Shown: positions 1-7,316, numbered from the stretch's first letter. The stretch is 43,388 nucleotides of DNA from an uncultured Clostridia bacterium (GCA_947629575.1 CANREF010000012.1:1-43388); one strand, 5' to 3'. The notes: generated from the letters alone by a model not told the origin. Program-made: numbers and translations.

Positions 1-72
1 TGGTAGCTCAGTTGGTAGAGCGGAGGACTGAAAATCCTTATGTCGGCGGTTCGATTCCACCCCAAGCCACCA
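1..72 (+). tRNA. tRNA-Phe (GAA), 5' end cut off by the window
   Basis: The D-arm, anticodon loop CTGAAAA (anticodon GAA), TTCGATTCC T-loop and encoded CCA end are all present. The 3' acceptor strand CCAAGCC requires a 5' strand GGCTTGG, of which only the last three bases lie in the window, so about four bases are missing. Confidence 0.95.
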
Positions 73-98
73 CGTCGTCGGCGCAAACTCCGCTTTGA

Positions 99-122
99 GC
101 ACTTTGTGCAAGCACAAAGTGC
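99..122. repeat. perfect 11-bp palindrome between tRNA genes
   Basis: GCACTTTGTGC, a two-base spacer and its exact reverse complement form a hairpin 27 bases after tRNA-Phe. No T-run follows. It may be a processing or pausing structure, or a relic of the palindromic repeats seen further on. Confidence 0.6.
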
Positions 123-148
123 AAGTGCGCTCCGTTGCGCCTCCTCTT

Positions 149-181
149 CCCAAAAAATCTTGCTACGCAATCTTTTTTGGG
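149..181 (+). terminator. terminator-like hairpin between tRNA-Phe and tRNA-Thr
   Basis: The arms CCCAAAAAA and TTTTTTGGG, with an inner TTGC/GCAA pairing, enclose a short loop. The T-rich 3' arm is compatible with intrinsic termination on either strand. Internal mismatches make this moderate. Confidence 0.5.
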
Positions 182-228
182 AGCCCTGTGAAGGGGAAAC
201 GGTGAGTGTTCCTGAAGGACACGATCTT

Positions 229-304
229 GCTGGTGTAGCTCAACTGGCAGAGCAGCTGATTTGTAATCAGCAGGTTGCAGGTTCGATTCCGGTCACCAGC
301 TCCA
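229..304 (+). tRNA. tRNA-Thr (TGT)
   Basis: A 76-nt cloverleaf. The acceptor GCTGGTG pairs with CACCAGC, the anticodon stem GCTGA/TCAGC carries loop TTTGTAA (anticodon TGT, reading ACA), the T-loop is GTTCGATTCC, and the gene ends in TCCA so CCA is encoded. Confidence 0.96.
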
Positions 305-321
305 TACAATTTTATATTCAT

Positions 322-406
322 GGGAAGATTCCAGAGCGGCCAAATGGATCAGACTGTAAATCTGACGTCAACGACTTCGGTGGTTCGAATCCACCTCTTC
401 CCACCA
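322..406 (+). tRNA. tRNA-Tyr (GTA)
   Basis: An 85-nt class II tRNA with a long variable arm. The acceptor GGGAAGA pairs with TCTTCCC, the anticodon loop CTGTAAA gives GTA, the T-loop is GGTTCGAATCC and ACCA is encoded. Its last 16 bases are also the left arm of a large palindrome (391-457). Confidence 0.96.
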
Positions 407-457
407 CGAAAAAGCCCTTGCCTTGTGCAAGGGCTTTTTCGTGGTGGGAAGAGGTGG
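391..457. repeat. 30-bp perfect palindrome that includes the tRNA-Tyr 3' end
   Basis: Positions 391-420 are exactly complementary to 428-457 around a seven-base loop (CCTTGTG). The left arm holds the last 16 bases of tRNA-Tyr plus CGAAAAAGCCCTTG, so the right arm is an inverted copy of the tRNA end. The inner part could serve as the tRNA terminator. The same unit, with a matched base change in each arm, recurs at 3804-3884. Confidence 0.9.
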
Positions 458-880
458 CAGAAAGAAACGCCGCGTGGTTCGCGCGAGCCTCCGCAGGAGG
501 CGAAGCTTTGCCGAGGGGACCCCTTTGGGGTGTCGGCAAAATCCACCTACGGCTTTTCAGAGTTCCTATGAAAAGCCGTCTGTCAGTCCCTTTTCGTGAC
601 GGTCGAGGTGGCAGAAAGAAACCCGACATTCTTCGGTGGTTCGCGCGAGGAGAAGGGCACGATAAGCATATTATTTCCTCAAAGCATTCCCCTTTGACGA
701 AGCTCCCGAGCGCAGCGAAGGGAATCCACCTTATTCTTTTAATCGCAAGGGTTTTGCGTGTGGGAAGAGGTGGTAGAATCGTCTGTACAGCTTCTAAAAT
801 ATTTGTTTATTGTAAGAGGAACGCTTATTTTCCGTTTCGTCATCGCTTGCATTGAAGCCGCTTTTGTGCTATAATTTATA
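458..880. repeat. mosaic of degenerate palindromic repeats, no gene
   Basis: This stretch has no credible gene. It holds the phrase GGTGGCAGAAAGAAAC (454-469 and again 607-622), an 11-bp hairpin with arms 549-559 and 569-579, and the right half of a palindrome (581-611) identical to 3010-3040. A further decayed unit lies near 728-775 (CCACCT...AGGTGG). Open frames here, including one running back over the tRNAs, have no ribosome site. The 3' part (about 780-880) is A+T rich and leads into the methyltransferase promoter. Confidence 0.7.
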
Positions 881-895
881 TGACAAACTTTTTAC

Positions 896-924
896 TTGAA
901 AAAGTGCGTATTTTCTGTTATAAT
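896..924 (+). promoter_or_regulatory. sigma-A promoter of the restriction-modification genes
   Basis: TTGAAA at 896-901, a 17-bp spacer and TATAAT at 919-924. It lies inside an upstream extension of the methyltransferase reading frame, which supports ATG 952 as the true start. A GGGAG ribosome site (941-945) sits six bases before it. Confidence 0.85.
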
Positions 925-951
925 GATATAAAGGCACGTTGGGAGTCTGAT

Positions 952-2235
952 ATGGCCGATCCAATCAAATTTATTGATTTATTTGCCGGTATTGGCGGAA
1001 TTCGTCAAGGCTTTGAGTTGGCATGCAGAGAGAAAGGGATCGACGCGCAATGTGTTTTTACTTCGGAAATAAAATCTGCCGCAATTAAAGTCCTGAAACA
1101 AAATCACCCGAATGAAACTATCTCTGGCGACATAACTCAGATCGACACAAAATCCATTCCCGACTTTGATGTATTACTTGCAGGTTTTCCTTGTCAGGCT
1201 TTTTCTGTTGCGGGAAAAAGATTGGGATTTGAAGACACTCGCGGCACATTATTTTTTGAAGTTGCAAGAATACTCGATGAAAAGAGACCCTTCGGTTTCA
1301 TTTTGGAAAACGTTGAAGGCTTGGTTACGCATAACAAAGAAAAGAAAACCGATAAAATGGGGCAAACACTAAAAAGGATTCTCAATATTTTAACCGATTT
1401 GGGATATAAATATGATTGGAAAGTATTGAATGCCAAAAATTTCGGAATACCGCAAGATAGAAAACGAATTTATATCGTAGGGACAAAAACAACGCAGCCG
1501 CAGCTTGAAAAATTTAATTATAAAAAAGCAAGTTTAAGTTCTATTCTTGAAAGCGGGTTGGAAGTATCAAACAGCAACTTTGTACAATTACTGCTTTCTC
1601 ATTATCCGGTAGACCAATTATATGGGAAATCCATAAAAGATAAACGCGGAGGCCCTAATAATATCCATAGTTGGGATATCGATTATAAAGGCGTTATAAG
1701 TGCCGCAGAAAAAGATCTGCTTAACAAAATGTTAAAAGAGAGGCGTAAGAAGAAATGGGCGAAGTTATATGGCATCAAATGGATGGACGGAATGCCTCTG
1801 ACGATCGATTTTATCCGCACTTTCTATGATGCTCCGGATTTAGAGCAAATGTTGGAAAATTTGGTCAGATTAAAATATCTGCGAAAAGAACATCCGAAAC
1901 GCTTAATTGACAATTGCCGCGTCCAAGACGAAACATTGCCTATCGGTTATAATATTGTGGCGGGAAAAATGTCATTTGAAGTCGGGAAAATTCTCGACCC
2001 AAAGAGCATTGCGCCAACGCTTGTCGCCATGGACATGCAGCATTTATATGTTGTCGACGGTTCGGGCATTCGCCCGCTTTCTTTGAGAGAGGGATTGCGC
2101 TTATTTGGCTATCCAAATAATTATTTATTTGATGTGACAAGAGAAGAGGGCTATGATCTGCTCGGGAATACCGTTGTAGTACCCGTCATTCAGGCGGTAG
2201 CCGATAAGCTATTGGAACACTACATAGGAGGTTAA
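952..2235 (+). CDS. DNA (cytosine-5-)-methyltransferase of a type II restriction-modification system
   Basis: This 427-residue enzyme transfers methyl groups from S-adenosylmethionine to cytosine C5 within a short target and so protects host DNA. The ordered m5C motifs are visible: DLFAGIGG (residues 9-16, SAM binding), GFPCQAFSVAG with catalytic Cys81, ILENVEGL, QDRKRIYIVG, RPLSLREGLRLFGYP and a C-terminal LGNTVVVPVIQAV. The target-recognition region is the less conserved stretch around residues 190-340. ATG 952 is preferred over the in-frame ATG 880 because the promoter lies between them. The next gene begins one base after the stop, and its ribosome site AGGAGG overlaps this gene's last codons, so the two are probably co-translated. 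The base composition is A+T richer than the core genes, suggesting transfer. Confidence 0.95.
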   Translation: MADPIKFIDLFAGIGGIRQGFELACREKGIDAQCVFTSEIKSAAIKVLKQNHPNETISGDITQIDTKSIPDFDVLLAGFPCQAFSVAGKRLGFEDTRGTLFFEVARILDEKRPFGFILENVEGLVTHNKEKKTDKMGQTLKRILNILTDLGYKYDWKVLNAKNFGIPQDRKRIYIVGTKTTQPQLEKFNYKKASLSSILESGLEVSNSNFVQLLLSHYPVDQLYGKSIKDKRGGPNNIHSWDIDYKGVISAAEKDLLNKMLKERRKKKWAKLYGIKWMDGMPLTIDFIRTFYDAPDLEQMLENLVRLKYLRKEHPKRLIDNCRVQDETLPIGYNIVAGKMSFEVGKILDPKSIAPTLVAMDMQHLYVVDGSGIRPLSLREGLRLFGYPNNYLFDVTREEGYDLLGNTVVVPVIQAVADKLLEHYIGG

Positions 2236-2236
2236 A

Positions 2237-2962
2237 ATGAAACTTACAGCACAGCAAATTTATGATCGGCTTATGTTTACCGACAAAATATTAGAGCTGC
2301 ACGGACAAATAAAATTTTATTTGGGTGGGATCGATATTGTCGTTAAACAAAAAGATGTTGTCGGCAATATCATACAGGAATGGGTATTAGGCTGGTTGCA
2401 GAAAAACGGCGTTGAGTATGCGCCATCGACCAATACGCAAATGCCGCCTGATTTTTATCTGGATCCCGATGATTTAACGAAAAATCTCTTGGAAGTAAAG
2501 GCGTTCAATCGTACAGCAAGCCCCGGATTTGATATCGCCGATTTCAGAATGTATCAAAATGAAATTATCAGTAAGCCATATATGTTGAATGTGGACTATC
2601 TTATTTTCGGCTACGATATGAGCGATGACGGAATTGTTTCTATCAAAGATGTGTGGCTCAAAAAAGTATGGGAAATTACTCGCCGCATGAAAGATTGGGC
2701 AATCAACTTGCAGATCAAAGAAAATGTAGTACATAAAATTCGTCCCGGCGTTTGGTATTCCGAACGTCAAAACAATTACCCGATGTTCAGATGTTTAGAG
2801 GATTTTATTTCTGCTATCGAACAAACAGTTTGGCAAAATCCCGAGACGCGTAAAAATTCAGCCACCTGGAAGACAAGATTTGTAGAAAGCTATGAAAAGC
2901 ATTATGGAATTCGGCTTTCTATTCCGCGTTGGGATGATATTCAAGCAAGTTACAGCAAATAA
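2237..2962 (+). CDS. type II restriction endonuclease, probably NgoBV/NlaIV-like
   Basis: A 241-residue protein directly following the cytosine methyltransferase, which by itself argues for the cognate nuclease. The sequence shows a PD-(D/E)XK core: PPDFYL (Asp72), then LLEVKAF with Glu86 and Lys88. The N-terminal half (MKLTAQQIYDRL...) and overall length resemble, from memory, the NgoBV/NlaIV restriction family (GGNNCC). That family assignment and therefore the target site are inference; the nuclease fold motif and linkage are seen directly. The start has AGGAGG (2226-2231) five bases upstream. It is A+T rich like its partner. A palindromic repeat begins about 25 bases after the stop. Confidence 0.8.
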   Translation: MKLTAQQIYDRLMFTDKILELHGQIKFYLGGIDIVVKQKDVVGNIIQEWVLGWLQKNGVEYAPSTNTQMPPDFYLDPDDLTKNLLEVKAFNRTASPGFDIADFRMYQNEIISKPYMLNVDYLIFGYDMSDDGIVSIKDVWLKKVWEITRRMKDWAINLQIKENVVHKIRPGVWYSERQNNYPMFRCLEDFISAIEQTVWQNPETRKNSATWKTRFVESYEKHYGIRLSIPRWDDIQASYSK

Positions 2963-2984
2963 TTCGCTTTACATTATCAATGCT

Positions 2985-3040
2985 CCACCACGAAAAGGGA
3001 CTGACTTTTTGTCAGTCCCTTTTCGTGACGGTCGAGGTGG
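2985..3040. repeat. CACGAAAA-type palindromic repeat downstream of the restriction gene
   Basis: A perfect 17-bp stem (2989-3005 with 3011-3027) around TTTTT, preceded by TTATCAATGCTCCACCACG and followed by ACGGTCGAGGTGG. It can act as a bidirectional terminator because both arms are A/T-rich at their bases. Positions 3010-3040 are identical to 581-611, so the restriction-modification genes are flanked by direct repeats. Confidence 0.9.
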
Positions 3041-3058
3041 ATAAACGTTTCTATGTGT

Positions 3059-3087
3059 TTGACAGTCTGTGCAATTTTTTGTATAAT
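3059..3087 (+). promoter_or_regulatory. consensus sigma-A promoter
   Basis: TTGACA at 3059-3064, exactly 17 bp, TATAAT at 3082-3087. Ribosome site CGGAGG (3094-3099) and ATG 3105 follow, so the leader is very short. Confidence 0.9.
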
Positions 3088-3104
3088 TATAGTCGGAGGC
3101 AAAT

Positions 3105-3779
3105 ATGATAGCTCGGATCAGGGCAAAAGGCGGATGTTACGATTCCTCTGTCTTTGCGATTTACGACCATAAAAATTATGCCGAGGCGCTCGTTTTTGAT
3201 CAGGACGGGCGGGAACTCAAGCGCGTGCCCTTTACTTCGATCATCGGTCACAGCATTCGGATCGATGTCTTTATCTTCGACACGAGAACAGAAAATTGGG
3301 TCAAAAGAGGGAAAAACGAGGGCTATGTTTGGCTCTTGGGGCACGAAGAGGATGACGATGCATTGGAGCGTTGCAAGGAGATCCAGGCAAACATCCGTGT
3401 TCCCGAATGGTTCGAGATCAGAGATAGGAATGATGTTGAAGGCCTCATCAGCGCCACTACGGGACTTCACGACGCCTATGTCAAAAAAATCTACAAAAAG
3501 GGAGAAAAGCTCTATCTTCGCTTCGCCGCGTGGAGCTGCGAAGTGCTGTTTGAGCTTACGGGAAGCCCCGAGACCAATCTCTGTGAGGGATACGGACACA
3601 TGTCGATCGGAAATGAATACCCACTCATTGATGAGACCTCCGTATTCTTCGAGAACGGGAAAGTCTGTTGGACGGATTATGAGAATGTACACAGCTTTGC
3701 CGATCGAGACAAATACGGCTGTGCTTACTTTCTCGCCGAAAAGATCCGCTGGAAATTCACCTTGACAAATACAGCCTGA
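3105..3779 (+). CDS. hypothetical protein of unknown function
   Basis: A soluble-looking 224-residue protein that I do not recognise. It has no signal peptide or membrane segment. It is rich in aromatic and acidic residues, with a start like MIARIRAKGGCYDSSVFAIYD and a C-terminal part (VCWTDYENVHSFADRD) that could be beta-rich. It is expressed alone from a consensus promoter with a good ribosome site and sits between two palindromic repeats (2985-3040 and 3804-3884), next to the restriction-modification genes. That places it in accessory DNA. An immunity or defence-related role would be guesswork. Confidence 0.8.
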   Translation: MIARIRAKGGCYDSSVFAIYDHKNYAEALVFDQDGRELKRVPFTSIIGHSIRIDVFIFDTRTENWVKRGKNEGYVWLLGHEEDDDALERCKEIQANIRVPEWFEIRDRNDVEGLISATTGLHDAYVKKIYKKGEKLYLRFAAWSCEVLFELTGSPETNLCEGYGHMSIGNEYPLIDETSVFFENGKVCWTDYENVHSFADRDKYGCAYFLAEKIRWKFTLTNTA

Positions 3780-3803
3780 AATTCGTTTTAGGTTATCAAT
3801 GCT

Positions 3804-3884
3804 CCACCACGCAAAAGCCCTTGCCTTGTGCAAGGGCTTTTGCGTGGTGGGAAGAGGTGGCAGAAAGAAACGCCGCGTGGTTCG
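3804..3884. repeat. second copy of the tRNA-Tyr-associated palindrome, without the tRNA
   Basis: A perfect 20-bp stem (3804-3823 with 3831-3850) around the same CCTTGTG loop as at 391-457. It matches 401-482 closely, including the downstream phrase GAAGAGGTGGCAGAAAGAAA. The left arm reads CACGCAAAAG where the first copy has CACGAAAAAG, and the right arm carries the matching change, so pairing is kept. The inverted tRNA tail (GAAGAGGTGG) is present although no tRNA lies here. Confidence 0.9.
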
Positions 3885-3898
3885 CCCTGCGCGACCAA

Positions 3899-4028
3899 GC
3901 GTCATGCTGAGGTGAGGAGAAAATACGCAGTTCGACAATGCTCTCCCCGAAGCATCTAATGTCTCCCCGCGAGATTCTTCGGGGACGGCTCTCGGTTTTC
4001 ATTTAACGTGATCACCTCAGAATGACGC
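3899..4028. repeat. imperfect long inverted repeat in a gene-free stretch
   Basis: Arms 3899-3915 and 4012-4028 are complementary at 16 of 17 positions (GCGTCATGCTGAGGTGA type), enclosing about 96 bases that contain CCCCGCGAGATTCTTCGGGG. The remainder to 4197 holds only short palindromic fragments (TCACTTCGTTCGTGA, CTCCTAAGGAG) and a G-run. I see no gene between 3780 and 4485. Confidence 0.65.
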
Positions 4029-4197
4029 GACTGACCTGAGGGGAAGGGGTGGTGTCCTTTGCTTCTAATAAATACACCACCTCAGTCACTCACTTCGTTC
4101 GTGACAGCTCCTCCTAAGGAGAAGCCTTGGGCGTCGGACTTCGTACTTCCCTTTTTGCGTGGGGGGGAGTGGCGGGGAAATTTTTTTGAAAATATTC

Positions 4198-4227
4198 TTG
4201 ACTTTTCTTTTCGCAGTGTGCTATACT
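4198..4227 (+). promoter_or_regulatory. promoter of the leucine-rich-repeat lipoprotein gene
   Basis: TTGACT at 4198-4203, 18 bp, TATACT at 4222-4227. The expected transcription start is about 4234, exactly where the 5' strand of a long stem begins. The leader would be about 250 nt. Confidence 0.75.
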
Positions 4228-4233
4228 GAAAAT

Positions 4234-4405
4234 GCCAAACAAACTTTATATCAAAAAATGGAGGGAGCGGATTTTTTTATGCAATTTTAATTTGAAAGGG
4301 GAGGGTCTATCCTGCCCTTGTAACGTCAATATTCGAATTTGGCAAAACAGCAAATTCCAATATATTGGCGTTATGAATCCGTCCCATATATAAAGTTTGT
4401 TTGGC
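4234..4405 (+). ncRNA. structured 5' leader RNA domain, unassigned
   Basis: Positions 4234-4251 pair perfectly with 4388-4405 (18 bp, GCCAAACAAACTTTATAT and its complement), closing a 136-nt interior. Inside, GGAGCGGATT pairs with AATCCGTCC next to the closing stem. GGGAGG and CCTGCCC form a small hairpin, and AACGTCAAT/ATTGGCGTT with GAATTTG/CAAATTC make a long hairpin near 4322-4374. A terminator-like hairpin follows, then the ribosome site. This layout resembles a cis-regulatory RNA, but it matches no riboswitch or T-box consensus I know. A small inverted-repeat element is the alternative reading. Confidence 0.6.
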
Positions 4406-4407
4406 GA

Positions 4408-4457
4408 CAACCGGAGTTTGCGTTTTGTATGCGTCAACTTCGGTTGGCGCATTTTTT
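4408..4457 (+). terminator. terminator-like hairpin in the leader of the LRR lipoprotein
   Basis: Arms at 4408-4422 and 4432-4446 (CAACCGGAGTTTGCG against CGTCAACTTCGGTTG, with a wobble and two mismatches) are followed by a T-run at 4452-4457. Lying between the structured domain and the ribosome site (4472-4477), it is placed to attenuate transcription. Confidence 0.6.
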
Positions 4458-4485
4458 ATTATTTTTATTGAAAAGGAGAAAGTCT

Positions 4486-5730
4486 ATGAAAAAACGGTTT
4501 GTTTTGATTTTATCGCTCATGTTTGCGATCTGTTTGTGCTTTGCGCTTACCGCTTGCGGCGGACTTTTCAGCTCCGGCTCGAGCGGTAACAATGGCGGGA
4601 GTTACAATAGCGGAAGCAGTTCCGGTTCGGGCGGAAATAGCGGAAACAACAGCCAGCCCAAAGAGGACAGCGACGGTGCGTTTATCTATTCGGGCGCGTC
4701 TATCAAGGCGGCAAATACGTCCATTTCGGGCGAGATCACAATTCCCTCCGAGCATGGCGGCGTCCCGATCGATACGATCCCCGCGGACGCTTTCAAAGGG
4801 TGCAATGCGATCACGTCCATTGTCGTACCTGAAAGTATAACGACGATCGGCGAAGGCGCGTTTAACGGCTGTTCCTCGCTTCGGAGCATTACTTTGCCCT
4901 TTGTGGGCGGACAGAAAGGGAATAGCGATACTTCTGCTGCTGATTTTGGCTACATTTTCGGCAAAAATTCTTATCAAGGCGGGACTCACGTTTTTCAATA
5001 TTATCGTGCGGGATCTGCCGCGGCTTCCGCGTATATTCCCTCTACACTAAGGACTGTAACGATTACAAACGAATCCGTCATTGCTCGTGCTGCTTTCCAA
5101 AATTGTTCTATGCTGACGAAGATAGACTTAAATGACAAAATCATACAGGTCGGTGTAAACAGTTTTGCGAATTGCTCGAAAATCGAGGAAATCAATTTGC
5201 CGAACATCTCTATTATTCCCTCGTCATTATTCAGCGATTGCATTTCGTTGAGAAAGTTTACAATCAACTCTTCCGTAGATACCATTGGCGAAGAAGCATT
5301 CCAAGGTTGTAGCGCGCTATCAATGATTAATTCAGAAACGCCAGGGACATTTATTATCCCAAAAACCGTGACCTGGATCGGTAAAGGTGTCTTCAACGGA
5401 TGCTCTCTGATAAAAAGCATTACTCTTCCTTTCGTCGGCAGTCAAAAAGGGAATAGTGATTCATGGGATGCGCCCTTTGGCTACATTTTCGGCGAAAATT
5501 CTTATCAAGGCGGGACCCACGTTTCTCAATATTGTTGTGCGGGATTTGCCGCGGCTTCCGCGTATATTCCCTCTATACTAAGAACTGTAACGATTACAAA
5601 CGAATCCGTCATTGCTCGTGCTGCTTTCCAAAACTGCTCTATGCTTCAATCCATTACCATCAATAAAAGGGCGCAGAGCTCCGTCGGTGAAAAAGCCTTT
5701 GAAAATACGGCTCAACCGACTTGGAATTGA
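4486..5730 (+). CDS. BspA-type leucine-rich-repeat surface lipoprotein
   Basis: A 414-residue lipoprotein. The start MKKRFVLILSLMF leads to a lipobox LTAC, then a Gly/Ser/Asn-rich linker to about residue 65. LRR_5 (BspA-like) repeats follow, with the recurring pattern AFxGCxxLxxIxLP / IGExAFxGC. Such proteins sit on the cell surface and usually bind host or partner proteins; the ligand here is unknown. ATG 4486 is chosen over an upstream in-frame start because AAAGGAG (4472-4477) precedes it and the 5' extension runs through the leader RNA. Two segments of about 85 residues (DNA about 4861-5110 and 5395-5645) are nearly identical, so there was a recent internal duplication. It ends at a terminator (5764-5792). 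Confidence 0.88.
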   Translation: MKKRFVLILSLMFAICLCFALTACGGLFSSGSSGNNGGSYNSGSSSGSGGNSGNNSQPKEDSDGAFIYSGASIKAANTSISGEITIPSEHGGVPIDTIPADAFKGCNAITSIVVPESITTIGEGAFNGCSSLRSITLPFVGGQKGNSDTSAADFGYIFGKNSYQGGTHVFQYYRAGSAAASAYIPSTLRTVTITNESVIARAAFQNCSMLTKIDLNDKIIQVGVNSFANCSKIEEINLPNISIIPSSLFSDCISLRKFTINSSVDTIGEEAFQGCSALSMINSETPGTFIIPKTVTWIGKGVFNGCSLIKSITLPFVGSQKGNSDSWDAPFGYIFGENSYQGGTHVSQYCCAGFAAASAYIPSILRTVTITNESVIARAAFQNCSMLQSITINKRAQSSVGEKAFENTAQPTWN

Positions 5731-5763
5731 GCATCGCTGCACGGATCCAACACTTAACATCTC

Positions 5764-5795
5764 AAAACGACACCCCGACAGGGTGTCGTTTTCAT
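5764..5795 (+). terminator. intrinsic terminator
   Basis: AAAACGACACCC (5764-5775) pairs perfectly with GGGTGTCGTTTT (5781-5792); the T-rich 3' arm completes it. Confidence 0.85.
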
Positions 5796-5839
5796 AAAAT
5801 TTTCAGAAGAGAAATTTTATCGGGAGGCCGAAAAGATAG

Positions 5840-5868
5840 TTGCATTTTTATTTGTGACGGACTATAAT
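5840..5868 (+). promoter_or_regulatory. promoter of the aspartate ammonia-lyase gene
   Basis: TTGCAT at 5840-5845, 17 bp, TATAAT at 5863-5868, 45 bases before the start codon. Confidence 0.75.
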
Positions 5869-5912
5869 ATAAGCTGCAAATATATTTCGGGACAAAAGCA
5901 TAAAAAAATCAT

Positions 5913-7316
5913 ATGGAAAAAGAATTCAGAACGGAGAGCGACTCGGTGGGGGAGCTCTCCCTCGACGTCGGCGCTTATTACGGTATTCAGACCTTGCGCG
6001 CCAAGGAAAACTTCGAGATCACGGGCACAAAGCTCAACTTTGCCTTTGTGCGCAACGTCGTCCTCATCAAGAAAGCCGCTGCGATCGTCAATAAATCCTA
6101 TGGTCTTCTCGACGGCGGGAAGGCGGACGCGATCATTGCCGCCTGCGATGAGATCTTGCACGGCAAACACAGGAAAGACTTTATCGTAGACGCGGTGCAG
6201 GGCGGGGCGGGAACGTCCGCCAACATGAACGTCAACGAAGTCATTGCGAACATTGCCATCGAGCATCTCGGCGGCAAGAAGGGGGATTACTCCGTCATAA
6301 GTCCCAATGACGACGTGAATATGGAGCAATCCACCAACGACGTCATCCCCACGGCGGGGAAGCTCACGGTGCTCTCCCTCGCCAAAGAACTTCTTTCCGA
6401 ATTAAAGCGGCTCGACGCCGCTCTCACAAAAAAGGCAAAGGAATTCAATGACATCCTGAAAATGGGCAGGACGCAGCTTCAGGACGCCGTTCCCATGCGG
6501 CTCGGACAGGCGTTCCGCGCCTTCGCTACGGCGGTCGCCCGCTCCTCCGAGCGCATCAAGAGTTCCCTTTCCGAGATGCGCACCATCAACATGGGCGCGA
6601 CGGCGATCGGCACTGCGATCAACGCCCGCGAGGCATACTTTTCGCATATCACCGAGGAATTGTCCCTTCTTTCGGGAGAAGACCTCAAACGCGCCGAAGA
6701 CCTCTTTGACGGCACGCAGAATGTGGATGGCTTTGCCGCCGTCTCGGGCACGCTGAAGGCGCTCGCCGTCAATCTCTCCAAGATGTGCAACGACCTGAGA
6801 TTGATGTCGAGCGGTCCGAGAACGGGGCTGGGGGAGATCATTCTGCCCGCCAAACAAAACGGTTCTTCCATTATGCCGGGAAAGATCAACCCCGTGATCC
6901 CCGAAGTCGTCAACCAAGTCTGCTTCCTCGTCATAGGGCACGACGTCACCGTAACGATGGCTGCCGAAGCGGGACAGCTCGAGCTCAACGCCTTTGAACC
7001 CGTCATTTTCTATCAGATATTCGAGTCCCTGCGCGCATTGACGGGCGCGGTGCGGACGCTTTCGGACAACTGCATCGTGGGCATCGAGGCGAACCGCGAG
7101 CGCTGTGCCGAGTGGGTCAACCGCAGCGTGGGGATCGTTACGGCGCTCAATCCCTATATCGGCTATCTGAAAGCCGCCGAGATCGCAAAGGAATCCCTCA
7201 GAACGGGAGAACCTATCCGCGACATCGTGCTGCGCGAGGGGCTCATGGACGAGAAAAAGCTCGATGAAGTGCTCGATCCACTGCTTCTCACCGAGCCCTG
7301 CGGCAGCCGCCTTTGA
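5913..7316 (+). CDS. aspA: aspartate ammonia-lyase
   Basis: A 467-residue cytosolic enzyme of the fumarase/aspartase superfamily that converts L-aspartate to fumarate and ammonia. Visible landmarks are the N-terminal TESDSVGELSLDVGAYYGIQTLRA, NMNVNEVIAN, NDDVNMEQSTNDVIPTA, and the family signature GSSIMPGKINPVIPE starting at residue 317, which carries the flexible active-site loop. GSSIMPGKINPVIPEVVNQ fits aspartase better than class II fumarase, though the two are close. The length is normal for the family. It is transcribed alone, with a promoter upstream and a terminator downstream. The ribosome site is weak: no clear GGAGG precedes ATG 5913. Confidence 0.93.
   Translation: MEKEFRTESDSVGELSLDVGAYYGIQTLRAKENFEITGTKLNFAFVRNVVLIKKAAAIVNKSYGLLDGGKADAIIAACDEILHGKHRKDFIVDAVQGGAGTSANMNVNEVIANIAIEHLGGKKGDYSVISPNDDVNMEQSTNDVIPTAGKLTVLSLAKELLSELKRLDAALTKKAKEFNDILKMGRTQLQDAVPMRLGQAFRAFATAVARSSERIKSSLSEMRTINMGATAIGTAINAREAYFSHITEELSLLSGEDLKRAEDLFDGTQNVDGFAAVSGTLKALAVNLSKMCNDLRLMSSGPRTGLGEIILPAKQNGSSIMPGKINPVIPEVVNQVCFLVIGHDVTVTMAAEAGQLELNAFEPVIFYQIFESLRALTGAVRTLSDNCIVGIEANRERCAEWVNRSVGIVTALNPYIGYLKAAEIAKESLRTGEPIRDIVLREGLMDEKKLDEVLDPLLLTEPCGSRL

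Noticed and set aside
40..855. Long plus-strand frame across the tRNA cluster
   Set aside because: It runs through three tRNA genes and repeats, has no ribosome site and no protein-like composition.
880..951. Longer N-terminus of the cytosine methyltransferase
   Set aside because: The consensus promoter (896-924) lies inside it and the family begins close to the DLFAGIGG motif.
3087..3938. 283-codon minus-strand frame
   Set aside because: It covers a palindromic repeat and is antisense to the 3105-3779 gene, which has the promoter and ribosome site.
4234..4460. T-box leader
   Set aside because: No AGGGUGGNACCGCG-type antiterminator sequence is present and the downstream gene is a surface lipoprotein.
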